Source of the DNA: Corydoras sp. C115
Taxonomy: Eukaryota; Chordata; Actinopteri; Siluriformes; Callichthyidae
Direction: 5' to 3'
Assembly (NCBI GenBank): GCA_019802505.1
Contig: JAFMOC010000244.1
Span: 918,501 to 982,500 of the forward strand
Length of the DNA: 64,000 nucleotides
Below, piece after piece: positions 13,401 to 26,037 of this stretch; position 1 is the stretch's first letter, and each line of letters opens with the position of its first letter. Under the pieces are notes generated by a model. The model saw only the letters and a program-made list of their open reading frames with translations, was not told where the DNA came from and ran no database searches. Position numbers and translations under genes: made by a program.

Positions 13401-16400
13401 AGATAAATTCAGTTTATTCAGATATTTGATGGCACTTTTTTTCTTTAAAGAAACGCTCCTGGTGCAGATTCAGCAGCCTGAGCCCTCGGAGCTCTTTGCT
13501 CTAAACCAGCTATTCTTCTCGGTTAAGCCCCCCCGAGGAAAAAGAAAACATTTTGTGCCCCTACCCCCCACCCCCACACTCACCTCACCCCCCCCCCCCA
13601 TCCACTACGACCACTGTAGTATGATTTGTCTATAAATTTGTTATAAGTACACCTCTTTTATAACAATAAAGAAAACAAAAAAAAGAAAGAAATATAGATC
13701 AACTTAGAACAAAGAATCATTTCATGAACTTTGTTTTGTAGTTTGTATCAGAAACGAATGAAATCCTTATTTAAACCAGAAACATTTTTGAACTGACTGG
13801 CATTTGATAATCATTCATTCATTATATTACTTGTTTTTCTAGAGCACCGTAAATGGGATCCCCATTCTGGACTTTTTTCCACTTCAAAGGAAAAACCTAA
13901 AACACTCAGATCAATCACGAAAACAAAGACATTTCATGTAAAAACTAATGCTTAGCAGCAGCCATGGGCACCCCCCCCCCCATGTGGTCAAAATGGTACA
14001 TTCGACTATGAGGTTCATAGTCGACTACGGTTCTCCGAATCGAATCGTCGAATCAGCGAATATTACAGCTCACCCCTAGTACACTTAATATCAATTGCTC
14101 TGTGATATCTTGTTATGCGCCCCCCCCAGGCACCGCACTGCGCCCCATTATTTGAGAAGCACTGCTCTAAACACAACTCAAGGACACCAGCAGCATCACA
14201 TGTGACGATAATCTGTTACACAATAATCTGTAATACACTGCACTCTCTATACTGTTATCCTGTCTGCACAAAGCACGGTGTTCTCCTTCTCTCAGTATCG
14301 CTTTCACTTCGTGCTGAAGGCATGATTTCTCATACAGGTGGAACTTGCACCGTCACTGTGAAGGGTGTTTCCATGACCCCAGCTTTCTCCACGGTCCACT
14401 TCAGGACAGCAAACCACTGCATCGATCACCTGTAGTGTACAATGACTCGTAATTTAATTCCCAAAAATAAATACTAAAGACCTGCAATCTGACCTCGCAC
14501 TCGAACTCCACTCCCAATCGCTGCCTCCATGCACCAGAGCACCGGCTCACCTCAGATTACACTGACCAGCAGCTTCATTGATTTCTGTATATCAACATAA
14601 ACCACTACTGCATGTTTTATTCATGGCACATGGCCGTATTGATCTACAGTGTGTATGATGGACGTATAATCACGTACGTCTGTTTTAATATTCTACAGAA
14701 ACGTCAGCTGTATTCAAGACTACGCTTTACCTAAAGCCCTGTAAGTTTAAATAAAATTAAAAAAAAATAATCTTCATTAATAGTTGACGTGTTGCATCTG
14801 CGTCTGGTCTACCACGTATGTTATATTATAATAGTTTTATTAACCTGATTCTGACCCAGAAGGTCAAAGTGTCATAAATGGTCAATTCTGCAAATATATG
14901 CACAATTAATTATGATTCGACAGGCGGCACGGTGGCTTAGTGGTCAGCACGTTCGCCTCTCAGCGCTAGGGATTCCCGGTTCGAATCCCCATCTGGGTGG
15001 AGTTTCCATGTTCCCCCCGTGTCTGCGTGGGTTTCCTCTGGGTTCTCCGGTTTCCTCCCACAGTCCAAAAACATGGATCAAGTCAATTGAATTCTCCAAA
15101 TTGCCCCATATAGAGTGTGTTTGAGTGAGTGAGTGTGTGCCCAGCGATGGATTGGCGTCCTGTCCTGGGTGTATCTGCCCAGCGCCCGAAGCGTTCTCCC
15201 CTGGATGGGCATGTGGAACCCCCCCGCGACCCTAATAGAGGATAAAGCGGGAGATAATGAATGAATGAATAATTATGATTCGCTTCATATGCAGACGTAA
15301 AATATATTGCGTCTGATTAATTCATTCATCCATCATCTTCCGCTTTGTACTATATTAGGGTCGCGGGGGGGGTTCCCCATGGGGAGAACGTTTCGGGCGC
15401 TGGGCAGACACACCCAGGACAGGGCGCCAATCTATCGCTGGGCACACACTCACACACTCACACACATATACACAATATATGGAGCAATTTGGAGAACTCA
15501 ATTGACTTGATCCCGCAGGAAACCCACGCGGACACGGGGAGAACATGGAAACTCCACCCAGATGGGGATTTGAACCGGGAATCCCTAGTGCTGAGAGGAG
15601 AACGTGCTAAACCACTAAGCCGCCGTGCCGCCCCGCCTGATTAATTGATCAGCAAAATCGGATGATTATAACAATATGGTAGACATTTTAAACCTTGAAT
15701 TTCATAGACACCATGACAACTATCAGGTGTGAGAGAAACGGGTCAGCATGCGAGCGAGAGAGAGAGAGAGAGAAAGAGAGAGAAGCATTAAGGCCGGTGT
15801 GACCCAAAGCGCACAGCTCTGACCTAGTTTGCGTCTCGCTGACTGCGTTGATGTTCTGCAGCTACACTGAGCGCAGTGATCAGCACAGACACTTCAGCCA
15901 GAATGTTCAGTCTGGTTCATCCGAACTGAATCAGTGACCTGAACTGAACCCACTGCTGGAGCCTGAAACCATGAACCACCCCCTCATTTCAGCTCTCGCA
16001 CGTATTCCTCCTCTCTTATTTCATCCATCACAATTATCCCTCATTCTCATTCGTACCTTGCCTTGTGTACTATGTACTGAGGAGAGGTACTGGAACACAA
16101 CAGGTCCCTCCCGAAACTGTTCCCACTGAGTGGCTGCTTGAATTCACCCCCCCCCCCCCTGTGGTAACGGGATAGGACGAATCCCACATTAGTTTCTATA
16201 ATTCATTCATTCATTATCTTCCACTATATCCTCCATTAGGGTCACGGTGGGGTTCCCCATGCCCATCCAGGGGAGACCGTTTCGGGCGCTGGGCAGATAC
16301 ACCCAGGACAGGGTGCCAATCCAACGCAGGGCACACACTCACTCACACAGACACACGTACACACACTCAATATGGGGCAATTTGGAGAACTCAATTGACT

Positions 16401-17864
16401 TGATCCATGTTTTTGGACTGTGGGAGGAAACCGGAGAACCCGGAGGAAACCCACGCGGACACGGGAAGAACATGGAAACTCCACCCAGATGGGGATTCGA
16501 ACCGGGAATCCCTAGTGCTGAGAGGAGAACATGCTAAACCACTAAGCCACCAGTTTCTATAATATTTTTTTTATTATATTTTATTGATCTTAATCTCTCT
16601 CTCTGATGAATGAGCATTTCACTCCATCTCATTTTTCAACTCTTTCAGATGTTTCTCTCGTTCACATCATCTCTCTCAGACGCCCTCTCTCTCAGACGCT
16701 CTCTCTCTAACCCCCCAGCTCACTTGTCTAAATATTCCTTCATGCCATTTTTAAGTCTCTCCCACTCAGTTCTTAATGACATTATGTACTTTATTTACTG
16801 AATCCACCCCCCTTTTCAGTTTCATTTATTTCAGCTGACGTCTTTGGCTCATCTCTTGCTTTTCCTCTATTAATATTATTTTTTAGTCCTTTGTTCCTCC
16901 TCCATCAGCGACTGCTGCCATCTTTCTGTTTTCTCCCATCTCCGTTTGCCCCATCTATCCACCATAGATGATTTTTTTCTCTCCTCATCTTTACAGTTTA
17001 AATTCACTCCAACCCTTAGCTTCCCTCAAATGCAATTCCTCCTCTCTCAATTGTGTGGGTGGTTGGGAAGCACTTTAGAGGTGATTATGTGTGTGTGTGT
17101 GTGTGTGTGTGTGGGTGTAAGTAAGTACCGTAGGAAAAACACTGACACTTTTTTCCTGCATTATGTCTTTTACATAATTCTACTCTCAAATATCAATCAA
17201 CATGAACAATTTTAAAAGCTGTGTAAAAGCACTAAAGTAATTGGGGGGGGGGAGAAAATACCAAACTGACAACGTGAAGACCGGTGAACATACTAAATTT
17301 CACGCAGAACCCTATTAAGACGCACGGGAATGGAAAACATACCAAACCTTGCCACATGAACGCGAGTAATGCCTGCAAAACCTACCAAATTCTACCAAGA
17401 CGCAAGTGGGGAAAGGAGAACGTACCAAACACCGTAAAGAACGAGCATATTTGGGAATTAAACCTGAAAGCCCATCAGACCATCTGACTAATATCCAAAA
17501 TAAACCTTTTCGTTCTTTTAGAATGAAAACACAGAGGACGCTTTAGGTCATCAGAGCGAAGTCTATAGACGTTGTTCCTGAAATAACTTCTGTGCATTTA
17601 GAACGACATCCTTCAAGCTTAACTTCCAAGAATGCATTGCTGTAGCGTGAAATGGTGCACCTTTTCACTAATCTGTTGATTGTTTTATGACCTTGGTTAT
17701 GGTTGGAACAGGTTATGGAAGGTTGTGGTTTTTCACAACCGTTAAGAGTAAACGTTGCACCCATCGACAACACGGTGGTAAATAAAGATGTTAGAACCGG
17801 CCTTGAGTCTGTTTGACCTAAAAACAGATCGTAGCACCTTTGCAAATAGTGTGAACCATTGCTG

Positions 17865-17900
<36 letters not shown>

Positions 17901-18065
17901 GCTCCATGCACAAGAGAAAACACAGCGGCTGCAGCTCTCTGCTCTGACCTTATCGAGGCTGCAGGGGATGAGGGTTTGTGTGTGTGTGTGTGTGTGTGTG
18001 GGGGACACACACACTCAAATATATGGGTGATGGAGAGGACACGGTTATAGAAGGGGGTGGGGGAT

Positions 18066-18097
<32 letters not shown>

Positions 18098-21000
18098 GGG
18101 GGAGGGTTGTGCATTTATGGACAAAACAGTGAAGCAGATGTAGAAAGTCAAGATCCTGAGGGGGTGTGAGCGAAAGAGAGAGAGAGCAGGAAAGATATGT
18201 GACTTCATACCTCCTGGTATGTAAGATATGTGTGTGTGTGTGTGTGTGTGTGTTTCTTGGTTGGTGTGTATGAAGACAAACTCTTTATAGTGTGCAGTGT
18301 GTAGGTCATGATCACAGCATTGATTGCAGTGTTAAAAAAGCTTTTGCAATTACACAGCGCTGTATACACAGAGTATTCACTTACATTTACATTATTTAGT
18401 CAATTAGCAGACGCTTTTATCCAAAGCGACTTACAAATGAGAACATCACAAGTTATTTGATGCTGCCCCCCCCCCCCCTTTTTTTTTACACCTGATATTT
18501 GTTAAAAAGATGCGTCTTTAGTAGTTTCTTAAAACTGCCTAGTGATTCTGCCTGAAATTACAATATTATATTCACTATATATTCACTTTGTGGGCGGCAC
18601 GGTGGCTTAGTGGTCAGCACGTTCGCCTCTCAGCACTAGGGTTTCCCGGTTCGAATCCCCACCTGGGTGGAGTTTCCATGTTCTCCCCGTGTCCGTGTGG
18701 GTTTCCTCTGGGTTCTCCTGTTTCCTCCCACAGTCCAAAAACATGGATCAAGTCAATTGAATTATCCAAATTGCCCCATATAGAGTGTGAGTGTCCTGGG
18801 TCTCTCTGCCCAGCGCTCGAGACGTTCTCCCCTGGATGGGCATGGAGAACCCCACCGTGACCCTACTAGAGGATAAAGCGGGAGATAATGAATGAAAAAT
18901 ATTTACTTTGTAAATATTCACTGTTGTACGTTTCCTTCTGGACAGTAAATTACCTTCCCACCTAAAAACCACCCCGGGGTGATTACCAGGTACTTAACAA
19001 GTGACTTAACCAATTATGACACACCCTGTTGATTTAAGGGCTTTTAAATATCACAGTTATTTGCTGTGCCCAGAACAACATGCTACAATGTACACAGCAT
19101 CGTTAAAGGACTGAAAGGAAAGTGTTCAGATGTTTTAACCCCAAAGTGGATCCACTTCTGTTAAAGTACAGAACTGTAGGGTATGTGCACATTGTCAAAA
19201 CAATTAAAGTCAATACAACTCAGCTGCAGTTGTTTTTGGATGAGAGTTTGTACTGACAAATGGGAAAAAAGACTACAGGACGTTTCGAAGATCGTTTAAA
19301 GGTCAGGACTCTTGTGGTGGATCAACAAGTGTAAAAATAATCTGTGATCCTCGAACCCCTGTGTGACAATTCGAGCCTGATGAATATTGGAATTGCAGTC
19401 CAGTCTACTGACAGAATAAACCTGGTTGTTCGGTACATCCTGGTTCTCAGGTGAGGATTTGACCCACTCAGAAACTAATCAGCAACCGTATGAACTAATT
19501 AGACAAACAGAGCTGACGCGACTAAACATTGCAGAAGAGACAGGTGGGACGGTCTTGTATTAAAGTGTAGAATTCATGATGTTGAGGTCAGGTTTTCCCC
19601 AACTTCATTGACCTTGCTTTGTGCACCGGGGCTCAGCCACGGCACAACAGAACGCGTCCATCCCCAAACTGTTTTCACAAAGTCTGTACCAATGAGACTA
19701 CATGAAACACTTAAGATTGAAGGTCGTCCCAATTCTTCTGTCAAAACCGCGCTTCATATTCAGGGTTGATTTGGTTCTCAGAGCAAAACAAAGCGTAAAA
19801 GGGAAACTATTAGAGATTCCTACGGGACTCGGACATTTCCTTGCAAGGAAATAAATAGAGGCACAGATTTAGATATAAACAGCATAGCTGAGCCATGAGG
19901 TCGACTGCAGACCTCCATCCAGATATTAAATAACAATCGAGCTTCATCTCCATCCTACCAAGTGTTGCTAGTTGGACACAAATACACCTTTCCTCGCAGG
20001 ATTACAGGTAATTAAGAAAAAGGAGTGGGCGTGAGGTAGAGTCGCAATCAAGAGCGGACAGGGGCAGCAATTGACTGGGTGGAGATCCAGGTCAATTTGC
20101 GGGGAATTTAGCAGGAGGTTTGTTTGTGTGCCGAAGCTGATATTGAACTATGAGCTCACTTCCACAGTAAAGCAACAAGTTACATAGATGTCATTTAATC
20201 GTTTGGTCAGTGCGTTAATACAGACCGGTGGATGGACGCGCCTGCAGTTAGAACCATGCTGGAACCGCATTAACCTAAGCGATAAGTGCTTTGAATATAG
20301 ATTCAGGACATGAGTTTTAGGAGGTTACGTCTATTTTAAATCGGACATGTCTTCATTAACTGGAGATCAGAAGGTGACACTAGAGCAGTTTTAATAACCA
20401 CATTAGACCCTTCTGCTCCAGAGGAACAGCTTCAGGGCAGAACCTTTACGTCAGATATTTTTGCAGATGGGATTATTCGTTTCGAGCACTGGGCAGATAC
20501 ACCCTGAACAGAGCTGAGCACTCACAAACACACTAAATAAGGGCAGTTTAGACAAGCCATTCATTCATTCATTATCTCCCGCTTTATCCTCTATTAGGGT
20601 TGCGGTGGGGTTCCCCATGCCCATCCAGGGAAGAACGTTTCGGGCGCTTGGCAGATAGACCCAGGACAGGGCGGCAATCCATCGCTGGGCACACACTCAG
20701 TCATACATACACACTCTATATGGGGCAATTTGGAGAATTCAATTGACTTGATCCATGTTTTTGGACTGTGGGAGGAAACCGGAGAACCCGGAGGAAACCC
20801 ACGCAGACACGGGGAGAACATGGAAACTCCACCCAGATGGGGATTCGAACCGGGAATCCCTAGCGCTGAGAGGCGAACGTGCTAACCTCTAAGCCACCGC
20901 GCCGCCTGTTTAGACAAGCCAGTTCACCTTAAATCCATATTTTTAGACTGGGGAAGGAAACCAGAGAACCTGGAGACAACACAGACACAGAAACAAGAAC

Positions 21001-24000
21001 ATGGAAACTCCACCCAGATCGGGATTAGAACCTGGATCCCCGGCGTTAAGCGACCAATGTGTTAACCACTACACCACCGTGTTGTTTACTGCAACATCAT
21101 CTTCAGTAGATCCTTACCCCCCAACCCTATATCCTTACCCCCAACCCTTAATTTTATCATTTGAAGTGTTTATAATTCTGCCTCTCTCTCGTTCCCCGAT
21201 CACGAGCAGGGTGACAGAAGATTCAGTGTCCCTCTTTCAGCCGGAGAAGCAGGAAGTCATGCGGGAGATCAGATTAAAGTTACCTGCTGCAGTTTAATCT
21301 ATGGAAATCTCTGTTAGAAAAAGCGATTTAATCCAAAGTATGATGTCACAATGACCACTTTCATCTCTAACACCGTCATATGAGGCTGAGAGAGAGCGTA
21401 GTATAGTGTAGGTGTAGCTCCCTCAGATTCAAAGTCGACAGCAAAAATATTCTTGCCAATACTGATTAGGTTTATTCTTGAGTTTGCACCTTAACTTTGT
21501 ACATAGCCTTACACCCAACCGTAAGAACGCATTGGCTGCATGAAATATCGAAGGAAGCTATATTATCACGTTGCGACTTGGTGCTCTCCAGCCTCTGAAT
21601 AACCCTTTGGAACTGACTTGGCTAACTTTGGAACCTTTGTAATGTGGTAACCGTGGTAATTAGCAGTGTAACCATGGAAATTAACATTGTCAATGTTCTT
21701 AAAAGAACAGAAGTTCTATTATACACTATTATACAATTTTACAAACTTTAAACCAATTAAAATATAAACTGCTCAAGTAGGCACACAAAACACTAAATCC
21801 TGAAGCATTGGAACTCCAACTGAGTCTCTGTCACTGTGTGAGGAGTCGCCTCCATTTGTTCCCGTTTAGTCCATTAAGGGTAGCTTCAATAATTAATGAG
21901 ACGGGCGCCGTGGTGCCACCACAAACCCAAAAGAAATAGGAGATGTCTAAACCAAACGGTCCTCATCTAACCCATCACCTAACCCGCCAACTGTCTGCAG
22001 GACAGAGAGAGAGCGAGAGAGAGAGAGCGAGAGAGAGAGAGCGAGAGAGAGAGAGAGCTCCTTAATGAAATGTACTTAGCCAATTTTCATCAGAACGCAT
22101 CATCATTAATCAAGTTTTTTTATTAAAGCGCTAAACAGAACACAGAGGGCAGCAGGTGGTGTAGCGGTCAGCATGTCTGCCTCTCAGCGCTGGGGATCCA
22201 GGTTCGAACCCTGATATGGGTGGAGTTTCCACGTTCTCACCTTGTTTGTGCGGGTTGCTTCCAGATTCTCTCCCACAGTCCAAATACATGGATTCAAGTG
22301 AAATTGGATGCTCTAAATTGCCCCATATAGTGTGTGTGTGTCTGTGTAAGTAAGTTTGTGCCCAGTCATGAATTGGCACCCTGTCCTGGGTGTATCTGCT
22401 CAGCGCCCATCTCCAAAACGCCCAAACCTCCCCCCCCCCCCCAATGACACTAATATACGGTTAAGCGAAACATAATGAACGAATAAATAAATAGAACATC
22501 AAAGCAGCTTTACAGGGTTCTAAGCATAAAAGCCCCAAAGTTGATGAATATATTTCTTTTGTTTCTGGTGTTGTGAACGCGGTCAGACTGCCGCTGGCCT
22601 GATCACATCGAGCTGATAAGGTCTGTACTGACGCCAGCTGCACAATTTCAACGGGAAAGCGATTTCACTTCAGCTGGAACAACTGGACTGTGGGATTATA
22701 ACGAAGTCATTTACACACGATCATCACAATCATCACCGGGAATCAGGATTCATTCACCTCTTCAGCTGTTGAACAAACTGCACGCTGCGTACAGAAGGCC
22801 AGCTGCTGACGGGGATGAGAACAAATACACTTTGTTTTCTAATCCCACGTGATGACAAACATAGCATTACTGAAAGGGAAGTACAGTAATCCTCAGAGTG
22901 AGAGAGAGAGAGGAGCATGCGAGTGCAATGCAGTAAATTAAAACACAGTGACAGAAATAGAGGGAGGTGAGCATCATGAACTCCCAGCGATGATCACAGA
23001 AACTACACTGTTCAGCCCCATCTGAAGACAAGCAGGGTCGGGGGGGGGGGGGTTCCCCATGACAATCCAAGGGAGAACATCTCGGGCGCTGGACAGATAG
23101 ACCCAGGACAGGGCGCCAATCTATCGTTGGGTACACACTCACTCACACAGACACACTCTATATGGGGCAATTTGGAGAACTTAATTGACCTTGAGAAGCG
23201 GCAAAGTGGCTTAGTGGTTAGCACGTTCGCCTCTCACCACTAGGGATTCCCGGTTCGAATCCCCATCTGGGTGGAGTTTCCATGTTCTCCCCGTGTCCGT
23301 GTGGGTTTCCTCCGAGTTCTCCGGTTTCCTCTCACAGTCCAAAAACATGGACCAAGTCAATTGAGCTCTCCAAATTGCCCCATGTAGAGTGTGTTTGTGT
23401 GAGTGAGTGTGTGCCCAGCGATAGATTGGCGCCCTGTCCTTGGTGTATCTGCCCAGCGCCCGAGACCTTCTCCCCTGGATGGGCATGGGGAGCCCATGAG
23501 ACGTTCTCCCCTGTATGGGCATGGGGAGCCCATGAGACGTTCTCCCCTGGATGGGCATGGGGAGCCCATGAGACGTTCTCCCCTGGATGGGCATGGGGAA
23601 CCCAATATAGGATAAAGCGGAAGATGATGGATGGATGGTTTTACAGAGGTGTATAAGATGTTGTAGCTGCAACACCAGAGAACATCACGATGAAGAAACA
23701 ACCAGAAACGACGTCTTGACTGTACAACACCTGAAATGTGACCCGGCCCGAATTAATCTACCCGCTGTGACCTCCATGAACCACCCTCCTCTTCAAACTG
23801 CCTCACATCTTCACAAGCGGTCATGTGAGCGAAGGCTGAGGGTCATTACAGTGAAGAACTCCGTTAAACATTACAGTTTTAAAGCTGTCAGCAAAGTCAA
23901 CGCTCCGTCTTAAAATAGTTCATCCTTTAATTAAAGTCACAAGCATCTTACACTGTGGTCAACATGAAGAGCTGCAGTCTGAGGAGCTAAAGTAAGACGA

Positions 24001-25989
24001 GTGCTTTAGATCGAACAGGTGACCTTTATTATACCAGAAATGCTTTATCTGTGCACAGACAAACAAAACGGAACTTCAAGAAACCTCAGGTTCTAATAGT
24101 CCTTATGGTTCTAGTGTCTGTCTGAAGGTCTTACAGATGAAATATTTTATTCTCAGAGTTTTTCCCACCTGTAGGACATCACACTTTTTAAGAAATAATT
24201 TCCACTACGGCTTAGTGGTTTAGCATGTTCTCCTCTCAGCACTAGGGATTCCCGGTTCGAATCCCCATCTGGGTGGAGTTTCCATGTTCTCCCCGTGTCC
24301 GCGTGGGCTTCCTCCGGGTTCTCCGCTTTCCTCCCACAGTCCAAATACATGGATCAAGCCAATTGAGTTCTCCAAATTGCCCCATATAGAGTGTGTCTGT
24401 GTGAGTGAGTGTGTGCCCAGCGATAGATTGGCATCCTGTCCTGGGTGTGTCTGCCCAGCGCCCGAGGCGTTCTCCCCTGGATGGGCATGGGGAACCCCAC
24501 CGCAACCCTAATAGAGGATAAAGCGGGAGATAATGAATGAATGAATTTCCACTACGGCTTAGTGGTCAGCACGTTCGCCTCTCAGCGCTAGGGATTCCCG
24601 GTTCGAATCCCCATCTGGGTGGAGTTTTCATGTTCTCCCCGTGTCTGCGTGGGCTTCCTCCGGGTTCTCCGGTTTCCTCCCACAGTCCAAACACATGGAT
24701 CAAGTCAATTGAGTTCTCCAAATTGCCCCATATAGAGTGTGTATGCGTGCGTATCTGTGTGACCCTAATATAGGATAAAGCGGAAGATAATGAATGAATG
24801 AATGAATGAATGAATTTCCACTACATTTTTCCTAAATTATTGATATGCTTTCATTTCATTCTGAGTAAAGTTCATTCACCTTACTTCAATCAGGTGGGTG
24901 GGGTTGAGGTCAGCGCTCTGTGCAAGCCAAATTCCTCCACGCCCTTTGCCCCATAGTATTTGTTTATGGAGTTTGGACATGGCTGTGACCTTCCGCAAAC
25001 TATAGCCACAAAGTAAAAAGCTCATGCATCTGTCAGTGCTCAATGATCTAGTTCTGTAACTCTGTGTCGACTTTGGGGTTTTAAAAAAGAGTTGCAGAGG
25101 TCATGATCAACTGAGGGCAACTAAGGGCCAAAGAGGGTTAGTGAGGGTCCAACAGCAGCAGGATGGCAGGGTCAGAAACAAACACTGAATAATGTGATCA
25201 GCTTAATTCTGTTTAACAACAATGATAAGTGCATGTACTTTGTGTGTGTGTGTGTGTGTATATAACTGATTGTATATCATTGTCAGCAGTCATCTTAAAC
25301 CGAACCTTTAAGACCATTATCCTACTTGAGGACGTACTGTATGTATGTAATGTACTTGTTAATAAATAATATATTAATTATTTGACAACTCATTGATTTG
25401 AAACAATTAATTAAACACTACATGTACAAAAGTGCGGTGGCACGGTGGCTTAGTGGTCAGCACGTTCGCCTCTCAGCGCTAGGGATTCCCGGTTCGAATC
25501 CCCATCTGGGTGAAGTTTCTATGTTCTCCCCGTGTCTGCGTGGGTTTCCTCCGGGTTCTCCGGTTTCCTCCCACAGTCCAAAAACATGGATCAAGTTAAT
25601 TGAGTTCTCTAAATTGCCCCATATAGAGTGTGTGAGTGTGTACCCAGCGATGGATTGGCGCCCCGTCCTGGGTCTATCTGCCCAGCGCCCGAAACGTTCT
25701 CCCCTGGATGGGCACGGGGAACCCCACCGCGACCCTAATAGAGGATAAAGCGGAAGATAATGAATGAATGTACAAAAGTATCCGAACACACAGTTGTTTC
25801 ATTCAGTCCGATGAAATCAAGCAACCTGGTCATACACTTTGGACAACTGCATGCATCCAATACAATGGAAACAGTTTGGGGAAGGCCCTCATTTCAGTTT
25901 GACTGTGTCCTAGTGCACAAATCCCAATCCATAAAGGCTAATCTTATGCCATTAATCTTATGTAGTTATTAGAACTCATTGTTGAGAGG

Positions 25990-26037
<48 letters not shown>

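Larger units (their letters stand above)
16564..18379. other. GAS2L1 intron 1, pyrimidine-rich and microsatellite-rich stretch
   Basis: 16600-16950 is CT-rich. 17225-17430 repeats short ataccaaac-like words about five times. The remainder is simple repeat. No gene seen. Confidence 0.5.

Noticed and set aside
14931..14992. SINE-A heads as tRNA genes
   Set aside because: The A and B boxes are present but the cloverleaf is not maintained, and the sequence recurs with TSDs, so these are retroposons.
17543..18208. 221-codon minus-strand ORF
   Set aside because: Consists largely of translated microsatellites (His and Thr-His runs) and unrelated intron sequence.
23461..23605. Direct repeats suggestive of a CRISPR-like array
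   Set aside because: Units are contiguous without unique spacers and lie within a SINE in a vertebrate genome.
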